Shown in pieces: positions 15,585 through 21,974 of a stretch of 21,974 bases of DNA. Made by a program: the position numbers and the translations under genes. The notes under the pieces were generated by a model. That model saw nothing but the letters and a program-made list of their open reading frames with translations, ran no database searches and was not told the origin of the DNA. The DNA comes from CAZHLD01 sp964533185 (GTDB lineage: Bacteria; Acidobacteriota; Terriglobia; Acidiferrales; UBA7541), in assembly GCA_964533185.1 (NCBI GenBank), contig CAZHLD010000053.1:1-21974 (forward strand), written 5' to 3'. Each line of letters opens with the position of its first letter. Within the stretch, counting starts at the first letter, position 1.

Positions 15585-17999
15585 TCAGGTTCGATAGACT
15601 TTGACGTACGTGCGGTCGGTTTGCGCAATCCCTGCCAGCGGCTCATAGCGCTCCTCGAGCAGGTGCAACGGATTGACTCCCCGGCGCCCCCAGGGGCTGC
15701 CCTCGGTATGCCCATACCCCAGGGGAAGATGTACAACATCCGGACGCGCCCCGGCGTAGAGGCGCGCCCGCACCTGCGCGCGGCCCCGAGGCGATTCCAC
15801 CCACACGCGGTCGCCATCCGCAATCCCCAGGCGGTGCGCCGTCTCTGGATGGATCTCCATCCAGCTATCCCAGTGGGCAAACAGATGCGGCCCGGCGATT
15901 TGTTGCAAGTAGGGCAGGTGCGCTCCGTGGCCGCCGGCGAGTGGCAAGACCTCCACGGGAAGCAGCAGGAGCGGGTATTCGGGCGACGCTTCCAGGAGCG
16001 GGGGCTGATGCGGGAGGAATAGGCGGTCATCGCCCTGGCCAAGCCCTGCGGCGCTGGCAAACTCCGGGTGCGCGGCCGCCCAACGCGAAAGAAGCTGGGA
16101 GAAGAATTCGAAGCGCCCCGAGGGCGTCTGGAACACACGGTCCCACTGGCCGTAGTAGTAGGTCGGCTCCCACCAGCCGCCCTGCTGTTTCATCTGTTCC
16201 CATAGCTCGTCAGCAGTGGAGTACGTGGGCGCCCACCAGCCCGAGCGCTCCAGCAGCCGGTGCCAGGTTTCCTCCAGCGAGGTGGAGAAGACTGTGCCGG
16301 ACTCGGCCGCGAAAAGCTCTCCGACCTGGCGACGCAAGTATTCCTCGGCACCGGCAAAGGGCAGCGCAGAGGAGACAGGCTCGCCAAGTCCTCGCGCGAG
16401 CGCCAGGATAAAATCAGCAGGGTGGCGAGCGGCATTCCGCGGCGCGATGGCCGGCGGCGCAATGGACACCATGGCAAAGGGAAACGTCGGCGGTGAATCC
16501 GCCGCCTGCCATCTCTCCAGGTCGGTGGCGGCGGGCAGAACGACGTCAGCAAGCGCCGAGGTCTCATCCAGGAACGAAGTGAAGCTGACGATAAACGGTA
16601 CTTCGGCGAGGGCCTGACGGAATGCCTCTCCATTGGGGAGGCCGAAGACGGGGTTGACGTCGTGCAGCAGGAGTGCCTGCACCGAATAGGGTTTTCGAGA
16701 AAGGATGGCCTGCGGCAGGCGCGCCAACGAATGACCCGGAACGGGATGCTCGGGGGCTTGGTCAATGCGCGGGTGCGGCAGGGAGGACGGCTTGGCGTCT
16801 TCGTCCGACCAGGGCAGGTCGGCCTGAAGCAGCACTCCACCAGGCGAATCAATGCTGCCCACCAGGGCGTTTAAGGCGTGGACGGCCATCGCCGCGTAAG
16901 GATGACCCGCCAAGGTGCTGGTTTGGCGGTCACCGATGGCCAGCGCCGGGCGGCTGCGACCGAACTCGCGCGCCAGCCGAAGGATGGTTTCGGCGGGCAC
17001 GCCGGTGAGGGTTGAGACATCGTTGAGCCGATAATCGCTCAAAACCAGAGAGCGAAAACCGAGGTGCGTCTTGCCCGTGGCGTCGCGCCAGTCTTCGAAC
17101 CCAAAGGTGTGGTCGCGGATGAACACGTCATCCACGAGGCCTTCGGTGATGAGCACGTAAGCGAGGCCCAGCGCCAGCGCCGCTTCGGTGCCGGGCCGCA
17201 AGGCCACCCACTCGTCGGCGCGGGCGGCGGTGAGGGAGAAGCGCGACTCCACCTGAGTGAATTTGGTGCGGCGACCCGCGGAAGGGTCGCGCCAGCGGCC
17301 GAACGAACGCATCACACTGGTCGGCGCGCCCCAACCCTCCAGCAGATTGACGCCGAAACTGAGCAGATAGCGGGTGTTGTCGAGGTCGTAGGCGATGGGC
17401 TTCGTGACGCCCTGCTGCAAGTAAGCAGCGGTTTGGAGCGCCGCAAGGCCCGAGGGCATCACCAGGTAGTTCGGGGAACCGTAGGCGGACAGGAACCGCC
17501 GCAGCAACCGAGAGAAGAGATCCGGCTCGCGGCGGTCCACGCACACCACGGTGTGCGCCCGACCGGTCTGGCGCAATTCGCGCAAGCGGTTGGTAACCGC
17601 AACAGTCGCCTCTTCCCAGGAGATTTCCTGCCAGCGGGGAGACTTGCGCGTGCCGACGTTCTTGAGCGGCGCGCGCAGGCGATCCGGATGGTACAGGACC
17701 TGCAGGCCAGCAATACCCCGCGGACACAAGCCTTCGTGATTGACCGGATGCAGCGGGTTGCCCTGGATCTTCACCGCGCGGCTCCCGACCGTGCGCACGC
17801 GCAGGCCGCAGCGTGCAGGACAAAGCGAGCACAGGCTCAGGCGCCATGCCTCCGGACCACCGGGCACCTCTATTTCTTCCGGTGAGATGGCGGCGTTGAA
17901 GTCGCTCAAGCCGCGCAGGCTGATCTCTGAAGTGGCCACCCCGAGAGCGCCGCCCGCGGCGAATTGCAGGAAGTTGCGCCGGTTGACCTCAAGTTTCAT
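15585..17999 (-). CDS. Molybdopterin-oxidoreductase-family subunit with RR signal (ActB1/QrcB/PsrA-like)
   Basis: The product is 804 residues. The N-terminus R-R-N-F-L-Q-F (residues 7-13), followed by a weakly hydrophobic glycine/alanine run, is a Tat-type signal. A 4Fe-4S site C57-C60-C64-C92 (C-x2-C-x3-C-x27-C) precedes the large domain. The region after Y-G-S-P-N (173-177), where many family members supply a Cys or Sec ligand to molybdenum, has no cysteine (L-V-M-P-S-G-L-A-A-L-Q). The C-terminal dinucleotide-binding domain is present (L-P-L-G-Y-G-H-T-E-G-S-P-W-G). The cofactor-less ActB1 and QrcB are precedents for a structural, non-catalytic role, but arsenite oxidase shows that an active enzyme can also lack a protein ligand. 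The ATG overlaps the previous stop as ATGA. Confidence 0.9.
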   Translation of the reverse strand: MKLEVNRRNFLQFAAGGALGVATSEISLRGLSDFNAAISPEEIEVPGGPEAWRLSLCSLCPARCGLRVRTVGSRAVKIQGNPLHPVNHEGLCPRGIAGLQVLYHPDRLRAPLKNVGTRKSPRWQEISWEEATVAVTNRLRELRQTGRAHTVVCVDRREPDLFSRLLRRFLSAYGSPNYLVMPSGLAALQTAAYLQQGVTKPIAYDLDNTRYLLSFGVNLLEGWGAPTSVMRSFGRWRDPSAGRRTKFTQVESRFSLTAARADEWVALRPGTEAALALGLAYVLITEGLVDDVFIRDHTFGFEDWRDATGKTHLGFRSLVLSDYRLNDVSTLTGVPAETILRLAREFGRSRPALAIGDRQTSTLAGHPYAAMAVHALNALVGSIDSPGGVLLQADLPWSDEDAKPSSLPHPRIDQAPEHPVPGHSLARLPQAILSRKPYSVQALLLHDVNPVFGLPNGEAFRQALAEVPFIVSFTSFLDETSALADVVLPAATDLERWQAADSPPTFPFAMVSIAPPAIAPRNAARHPADFILALARGLGEPVSSALPFAGAEEYLRRQVGELFAAESGTVFSTSLEETWHRLLERSGWWAPTYSTADELWEQMKQQGGWWEPTYYYGQWDRVFQTPSGRFEFFSQLLSRWAAAHPEFASAAGLGQGDDRLFLPHQPPLLEASPEYPLLLLPVEVLPLAGGHGAHLPYLQQIAGPHLFAHWDSWMEIHPETAHRLGIADGDRVWVESPRGRAQVRARLYAGARPDVVHLPLGYGHTEGSPWGRRGVNPLHLLEERYEPLAGIAQTDRTYVKVYRT

Positions 18000-19243
18000 T
18001 GCTTCCCCTTCCCCCGCGATTGCGCCGAGGGGGCGCGGTTGAGGAATTCCATCAGGTCAACAATCTCTCCGGCCCGGAAGCGAGGCCAGGCCATCTGCTG
18101 CTGCTTCATCTTTTCAAACATCAGCGGCCCGTGGTTCCATAAGGCGGTGGCGATACGGATGGGAGAGGTGCTTTCGCGCCACCCGGCCAGGTCGGGCCCA
18201 AGGCTCGTCCCTGGGCGGCCTTGGTGACAACCCGAGCAGCCCTTGTCTTCAAAGATTCGTCGGCCGCGCTCGGCGCTCCCGGCAGTTTCAAAATAACGCT
18301 CAGCAAAGAGGTAGGCGATCAAGTCCGCCATCTCTTTGTTGGAGAACTGTGGATGCTTGATCTGCTGCGCCTGCATGGTGGCCGACATCGCGGGCGCGTG
18401 GTTCCACATCAGCCCGGCAAACTGGCCGAGGGTTCGAGGCAGGGCGCGCGTGCTGAAGTCTGGCGCACGGCTCCCGCTCGAGCGGTGGCCCCCGTGGCAG
18501 GCGATACACCCCTTATCCCGAAACACGCGCCGCCCCGCGTCGGGATCGGCCGGACGGAGGTACACCCGGGCCTTCGATTTGGGCGCCGCCGTGCGCAGGA
18601 AGGCAATCAAGTCGGCCACATCGTTGCCCTTCAGTTCTGGCCAGGGGAGCCCGCGCTCCGCCATCCTAGTTTGCATCGCCGGCGCGTGGTTCCACATCGC
18701 TTGCACCCAACTGACGGGGTTGCGGTAGCTCGCCCAGTTCTTCAGATCGGGCGCCAAGCGCCCGCCCTGGCCACCGATGGCATGGCACTCCAGGCACCGT
18801 TTCTCGGAAAGTAGCTGACGGCCGCGGTCGGGATCGCCCGGCTCGTCAAAGGAGCGCACGGAGTATAGAAAGGCGAAGAGGTTGGCCATCTCGCTCTGGC
18901 TGAACTTCGGCGCGGTGACGCGTTCCAGGCGCATCTTCTCCCACATGGCCGGAGCATGGTTCCACATCGCGGCCACAAGGTCCGCGGCGCCCAGGTGGCC
19001 CGCGGGCGCACGCGCCAGGTCCGGTGCGCTGCGACCGCCCTCGCCGAGCACGGCGTGGCAGCGGGCGCAACCCTTGTCGAAGAAGGTCCGCATTCCAGCC
19101 TTCGCCTCTCCCGGGATGAAGTGCGCGCCGGGGCCTTGCGCCCGGACGGCGAGCGGCAACAACGCAAGCCAGAACCACAGCAGGACCACCGCGACCCGGC
19201 TCAGGGCGATCGTGCGAGAGAAGCGCCTAGCGATGGCAGTCAT
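17996..19243 (-). CDS. Tetraheme cytochrome c made of four tandem monoheme domains (paralogue 2)
   Basis: The product is 415 residues with an N-terminal hydrophobic segment (about 18-35, signal or anchor). Four CxxCH sites lie at residues 59-63, 150-154, 246-250 and 336-340, each about 90-96 residues apart. After each comes an M/L-W-N-H-A/G-P motif (93-98, 183-188, 279-284 and 368-373) followed by a Met that is a plausible axial ligand, then E-M-A-D-L-I-A-F-L. It is therefore four cytochrome-c domains in a row. Each domain is most like the same-numbered domain of the cytochrome at 19754-20980, so the two genes arose by duplication of a whole four-domain gene. Its ATG lies 17 bases inside the pentaheme gene and its stop overlaps the molybdopterin-family start. 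Confidence 0.9.
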   Translation of the reverse strand: MTAIARRFSRTIALSRVAVVLLWFWLALLPLAVRAQGPGAHFIPGEAKAGMRTFFDKGCARCHAVLGEGGRSAPDLARAPAGHLGAADLVAAMWNHAPAMWEKMRLERVTAPKFSQSEMANLFAFLYSVRSFDEPGDPDRGRQLLSEKRCLECHAIGGQGGRLAPDLKNWASYRNPVSWVQAMWNHAPAMQTRMAERGLPWPELKGNDVADLIAFLRTAAPKSKARVYLRPADPDAGRRVFRDKGCIACHGGHRSSGSRAPDFSTRALPRTLGQFAGLMWNHAPAMSATMQAQQIKHPQFSNKEMADLIAYLFAERYFETAGSAERGRRIFEDKGCSGCHQGRPGTSLGPDLAGWRESTSPIRIATALWNHGPLMFEKMKQQQMAWPRFRAGEIVDLMEFLNRAPSAQSRGKGKQ

Positions 19244-19754
19244 TGCAGTCTGTCCTCGCCCGGGTGCGTTTGTGGCACTCCAGGCAGTCGTCCATGCTCA
19301 GTACGCGAAACGGTTTGCGGGGCGGCACGCTCAACTTCTCCACGGGGCCGTGGCAGATGGCGCAGTCGAGCCCGGCCTGCTGGACGTGTCGCCGATGCGA
19401 AAAATAGACGTGAGGGGGAACGCGCGTGAGCTGAACCCACGCGAGCTCCTTCCCCGCCGCTGCCAGTGCCCGGATCTTTTCTTCCTCGGCGCTCTGCGTC
19501 AGGGGCGCCTCATGGCAAGCCAGGCAAGTGGCTAGCGTGGGCAGCGTGGCGCGGGCTTGGGTCTTCACTCCCGAGTGACAGTCGTCGCAGGCCATGCCGT
19601 TCTCGACGTGCCGGGCATGGTTGAAGGCGATGGGCTGCCGGTCCGAAGCTCCTGCGAGCAAGAAAAGGAACGATCCAAGGAAAAAGACTCCGAAGCCTGC
19701 AAAGACCGGCCAATGAGGCAAAATCCTCGCACGAAGCAATTGGAGGGCTGGCAT
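19227..19754 (-). CDS. Membrane-anchored pentaheme cytochrome c (c3/c7-type, ActA-like)
   Basis: The product is 175 residues with one membrane helix (about 13-34) and five CxxCH sites at residues 56-60, 77-81, 131-135, 157-161 and 170-174. Two F-N-H/F-S-H plus H-V segments (H46, H50, H120, H123) upstream of hemes 1 and 3 are typical bis-histidine ligand donors of class III-type cytochromes. Five hemes and one helix match ActA of alternative complex III. The start ATG overlaps the TGA of the preceding cytochrome gene as TGATG; the frame is open much further upstream (to 20255), but that part is antisense-free overlap with the tetraheme coding sequence. It probably passes electrons between the iron-sulfur subunits and the four-domain cytochromes. 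Confidence 0.9.
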   Translation of the reverse strand: MPALQLLRARILPHWPVFAGFGVFFLGSFLFLLAGASDRQPIAFNHARHVENGMACDDCHSGVKTQARATLPTLATCLACHEAPLTQSAEEEKIRALAAAGKELAWVQLTRVPPHVYFSHRRHVQQAGLDCAICHGPVEKLSVPPRKPFRVLSMDDCLECHKRTRARTDCNDCHR

Positions 19755-20980
19755 CAGGGCTTCTTCTCCGGAGGTGTGTTCAGGAAGATGACCAGATCGC
19801 CCACATCGCCCTCTTCCAGGGTGGGCCAGGGCAGGCCGAGCTGCCGGGAGCGCTGGTACATCTTGGGCCCATGGCGCCAGAGCGCCACAGCCAGCCCGGT
19901 GGAAGTGAATGGCTCGCGGCGACCGCGGAGTGCCGGCCCCAACGGCGAGCCTTCGGAGCGCGGTCCGTGACACCGGGCGCAGCCGCGCTTCGCAAACAAG
20001 ACTTCGCCCATCTGCGACGAGCCGCCGGGCTCGAAATACCGGAGACGGTGAAGGAAGGCGATCAGATCGGCCATCTCCTGACCCTGGAAAGTGGGTCGAG
20101 CGATTCCCTGGGCCTTCATCTGGCGCCACATTTCGGGTGAGTGGTTCCACATCAGGCCGGCAAATTGCACCACAGTGAGCGCGTATTCGCGCCGGGGACC
20201 GAGCTCGGGTCCGATGCGGCCACCTTCCCCCTTGACCGAATGGCAGGCGATGCACGACTTGTCCTGGAAGAGTTTCCAGCCGCGGTCGGGATCGGCCGGG
20301 AGCAGTTCGAACTCGCGGCGCCGCCCGGCGCTGATCGAGCGGATGTAGGCGAGCAGATCGTTCATGTCGGGGCCCTCAAACCGGGGCCAGGCGAGGCCGC
20401 GCTGTTGCATGACGCTCTCCATGGTCGGGGCATGGTTCCACATCGCTTGCGTCCAGGCGATCGGAGTCTCGAGACCCCGCAGAGCCAGCAGATCGGGCCC
20501 GCCGTGGCCACCCTTCCCGTGGATTGCGTGGCAGCGGATGCACGCTTTGGCCGCGAACAGTTGCTCGCCGCGGTAGACGTCGCCGGGTTCGTCCATGTAT
20601 CGGGAGGTGTAGAGATAGGCAAACAGGTGAGCCATCTCCTCGGGGCCGAAGGCGGGATAGGGCAGCTTCGTTTCCTGCATGCGGTCCCACATCTGCGGCG
20701 CGTGGTTCCACATGGCAACCACGAGTTGATTAATGTTTGCGCGGGGAGGCTGCTCAAAACCCAAGTCCGGCGCTGACCGGCCACCCACCCCATTGACCGC
20801 ATGGCACTGGGCACAGCCCTTCTCGCGAAACAGCCGGGCCCCCTCATGCGGGTACCCCACCAGGAAGGTGGACCAGCGCGCCCGCGCCGACTGGTGCTGC
20901 CAGACCAGAACCAGCGCAAACAGCGCAGAGGCCGCCACCGCCACCGCGATCCAGATCAGCAACTTGGTCCTGGAGCTCAA
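19754..20980 (-). CDS. Membrane-anchored tetraheme cytochrome c of four tandem domains (paralogue 1)
   Basis: The product is 408 residues. A strong hydrophobic helix (about 8-27) without an obvious cleavage site suggests an N-terminal anchor. CxxCH sites lie at 56-60, 147-151, 243-247 and 334-338, each followed by M-W-N-H-A/S-P or L-W-R-H-G-P (90-95, 180-185, 277-282 and 367-372) and an axial-type Met. The start is a TTG (20978-20980) with AAGGAG at 20985-20990; there is no in-frame ATG before the helix. The gene begins 12 bp after the c554-like gene stop and ends overlapping the pentaheme start. The fourth domain differs in both paralogues in the same way (L-W-x-H-G-P, S-x-L-G-P), showing whole-gene duplication. 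Confidence 0.9.
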   Translation of the reverse strand: MSSRTKLLIWIAVAVAASALFALVLVWQHQSARARWSTFLVGYPHEGARLFREKGCAQCHAVNGVGGRSAPDLGFEQPPRANINQLVVAMWNHAPQMWDRMQETKLPYPAFGPEEMAHLFAYLYTSRYMDEPGDVYRGEQLFAAKACIRCHAIHGKGGHGGPDLLALRGLETPIAWTQAMWNHAPTMESVMQQRGLAWPRFEGPDMNDLLAYIRSISAGRRREFELLPADPDRGWKLFQDKSCIACHSVKGEGGRIGPELGPRREYALTVVQFAGLMWNHSPEMWRQMKAQGIARPTFQGQEMADLIAFLHRLRYFEPGGSSQMGEVLFAKRGCARCHGPRSEGSPLGPALRGRREPFTSTGLAVALWRHGPKMYQRSRQLGLPWPTLEEGDVGDLVIFLNTPPEKKP

Positions 20981-20992
20981 GCTACTCCTTCC

Positions 20993-21556
20993 CTAGTCAT
21001 GCGGGTATTTCAAAGGCAGGTGCCCGTGCGTGCCCTGAGCCTTGCGGGTCGGATAGTCGAAGGCTTGATAGAACGGACTCTTGGGATTGTGGCACTCCTG
21101 GCAAACCTTTTCGTTGGGCAGAGTCATGCCCATAGCGACCAAAGCCGCCCGTTTGTACTCCTTGTTCTGAAGGCTCATCAGGTTTGGCTTCAGATAGCCA
21201 CCGCCCGGGCCGTGACACACTTCGCACTGGATGCCCGCCAACCCGGGCGTCTTTTCGATGCTTTCAAAGCCGCCGGGCTTTCCGTAACCCGTGGTGTGGC
21301 AGGGCAGGCAGGAGGAGTCGTGCGTGTAGTCTTTGTTCGGGTCGAGCTTGTGGGCGCGCTTGGCGTCGGCTGCAATCCCCGGCTTGAGCAACTCAAAGGC
21401 CTTGGCCATCTTGGTCTGCTCCCAGCTCTTGGTCTGCAGGAAGTGGCACGGCCGGCAGCGACTCGCGCCCACGTACTGCGCCTGCGTCGCTGCCACGAGG
21501 AAAAGGATCGCACTCACCGCGAGTCCCGCCATTGCCATCCGAGATGCCCTTCGCAT
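20993..21556 (-). CDS. Tetraheme cytochrome c554-like protein, first gene of the operon
   Basis: The product is 187 residues with a cleavable signal peptide (about residues 8-26, A-T-Q-A-Q). Four CxxCH sites lie at 34-38, 83-87, 111-115 and 152-156. The segment Y-V-G-A-S-R-C-R-P-C-H followed by W-E-Q-T-K-M-A-K-A-F resembles the cytochrome c554 family start, with Met where a His is often found in the W-x-x-S/T-K-H motif. It is probably a soluble periplasmic electron carrier or terminal module. The ATG at 21554-21556 has GAGGTG at 21562-21567 with five-base spacing; the frame is open to 21625, but this is the clear start. It lies about 70 bp downstream of the predicted sigma-54 start site. Confidence 0.9.
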   Translation of the reverse strand: MRRASRMAMAGLAVSAILFLVAATQAQYVGASRCRPCHFLQTKSWEQTKMAKAFELLKPGIAADAKRAHKLDPNKDYTHDSSCLPCHTTGYGKPGGFESIEKTPGLAGIQCEVCHGPGGGYLKPNLMSLQNKEYKRAALVAMGMTLPNEKVCQECHNPKSPFYQAFDYPTRKAQGTHGHLPLKYPHD

Positions 21557-21638
21557 CGCTTCACCTCGAAGCCTGAAGATTGTTGGCGGCCGGGCGAACC
21601 GGCACGTACAAACTGCCTCTCGCACCGGTGGCTCTCAG

Positions 21639-21653
21639 GCAAGCCGAACGCCA
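21639..21653 (-). promoter_or_regulatory. Sigma-54-type promoter (TGGC-N7-TTGC)
   Basis: On the minus strand, TGGC (21653-21650) and TTGC (21642-21639) are separated by seven bases, giving the invariant GG-N10-GC spacing of -24/-12 promoters. Transcription would begin near 21628, leaving a leader of about 70 bases before the first cytochrome gene. An adjacent regulator with a Fis-type helix-turn-helix and upstream palindromes support it. The -24 box lacks the ACG extension of the full consensus. Confidence 0.6.
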
Positions 21654-21782
21654 AATCCGCCGCGAACGAGGAAGTGACGCTGGCTCTGCCTACGCGCAAT
21701 CCAATGGGTTGAAAAGCAAGGGCTAAACGAATCCGCGGCTACAAGGCGGGCCGGACGGAGACGCGAAGGGAAGGCGGGTCAA

Positions 21783-21801
21783 GTGTCCGATAGTCGGACA
21801 C
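21783..21801. promoter_or_regulatory. Perfect palindrome, putative activator site 1
   Basis: GTGTCCGA (21783-21790), spacer TAG, TCGGACAC (21794-21801): perfect 8-bp arms. The centre lies about 164 bp upstream of the predicted start site, within the range used by enhancer-binding proteins. No T-run follows on the minus strand, so a terminator of the regulator gene is less likely. Confidence 0.6.
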
Positions 21802-21802
21802 C

Positions 21803-21819
21803 TGTCAGAGGATCGGACG
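21803..21819. promoter_or_regulatory. Imperfect second copy of the palindrome, putative activator site 2
   Basis: TGTCAGA-GGA-TCGGACG repeats the first site (TGTCCGA-TAG-TCGGACA) with one change in each arm and the same 3-bp spacer. The centres are 19 bp apart, close to two helical turns. Tandem sites are typical of NtrC-family enhancers. Confidence 0.55.
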
Positions 21820-21846
21820 GCTCCCGCGAAGACGAGAATGGCGGCC

Positions 21847-21974
21847 TTAGTTGCTTTCGCCGAACTGACGCAACTTGCGGTAAAGCGTGTCGCGGGAGAT
21901 CCCCAGCAAGGAAGCGGCCTTGGTCCGGTTCCCGCCGCAGAGCCGGAGGGCCTGCTGGATCGCGAAGCGTTCCC
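21847..21974 (-). CDS. NtrC-family regulator, C-terminal Fis-type DNA-binding domain (partial)
   Basis: Forty-one C-terminal residues are visible before the TAA at 21847-21849; the rest lies off the right edge. The segment A-L-R-L-C-G-G-N-R-T-K-A-A-S-L-L-G-I-S-R followed by D-T-L-Y-R-K-L-R is the Fis-type helix-turn-helix found at the end of sigma-54 enhancer-binding proteins. The AAA+ and sensory domains cannot be seen, so whether it is a two-component response regulator or a one-component sensor is unknown. It is encoded on the same strand directly upstream of the cytochrome operon, with two palindromes starting 27 bp after its stop, and it is the obvious candidate to bind them. Confidence 0.85.
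   Translation of the reverse strand, partial: ERFAIQQALRLCGGNRTKAASLLGISRDTLYRKLRQFGESN

Noticed and set aside
19755..20255. Upstream extension of the pentaheme cytochrome frame
   Set aside because: This part lies entirely inside the four-domain cytochrome gene in another frame and lacks cytochrome features; the ATG at 19754 gives a proper membrane helix and TGATG coupling.
21601..21616. Plus-strand sigma-54-like sequence GGCAC...CTGC
   Set aside because: GG and GC are 12 bases apart instead of 10 and it points away from the operon.
21783..21819. Palindromes read as an intrinsic terminator of the regulator gene
   Set aside because: No T-run follows on the minus strand, the loop would be only three bases, and a second spaced copy fits an operator better.

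Overview
The window looks like a scaffold from a high-GC soil or sediment Acidobacteriota-type genome. This is inferred from gene style (many secreted S9/M28 peptidases, NrfD-type respiratory modules, an imperfect REP-like hairpin between genes), not from a marker gene. Two runs of exactly 100 N (4189-4288 and 6723-6822) mark it as a short-read scaffold. The second run is flanked by the same 55 bp on both sides, so it is an assembly join rather than missing sequence. The first hides the end of one gene and the start of the next.

Region 1 (1-5879, minus strand) reads, in transcription order: a two-subunit class I CoA-transferase (subunits overlap as TGATG), a class III PLP aminotransferase whose start is lost in the gap, a secreted M28 peptidase of the glutamate carboxypeptidase II type, and a secreted beta-lactamase-fold serine hydrolase that runs off the left edge. 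Region 2 (5989-12889, plus strand) holds a secreted prolyl oligopeptidase, a small DUF4383-like membrane protein, an APC-family amino-acid permease with a structured leader, a VOC-fold protein and a secreted S9 DPP-type peptidase. Together these two regions suggest extracellular or periplasmic peptide breakdown, amino-acid uptake and catabolism. Positions 12890-13523 are a convergent gene-free stretch.

Region 3 (13524-21974, minus strand) is the most interesting part. Seven tightly packed or overlapping genes encode a membrane redox complex: a tetraheme c554-like cytochrome, a membrane-anchored four-domain cytochrome c, a pentaheme c3/c7-type cytochrome with one membrane helix, a second four-domain cytochrome c paralogous to the first, a molybdopterin-oxidoreductase-family protein with an RR signal, a 16-cysteine iron-sulfur protein, and a ten-helix NrfD/ActC-type quinol-interacting protein. 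The core resembles alternative complex III (ActA/ActB/ActC) and the Qrc quinone reductase, but ActB is split in two, no ActD or ActF is present, and the operon carries 17 CxxCH heme sites.

Just upstream is the C-terminal Fis-type DNA-binding end of an NtrC-family regulator. Between the regulator and the operon I can see two tandem inverted repeats (upstream activator-like) and a TGGC-N7-TTGC element with exact sigma-54 spacing pointing into the operon. This gives a coherent model: a dedicated enhancer-binding protein switches on an unusual cytochrome-loaded quinol/cytochrome oxidoreductase under a specific signal. The donor, acceptor and signal are not evident from the sequence.
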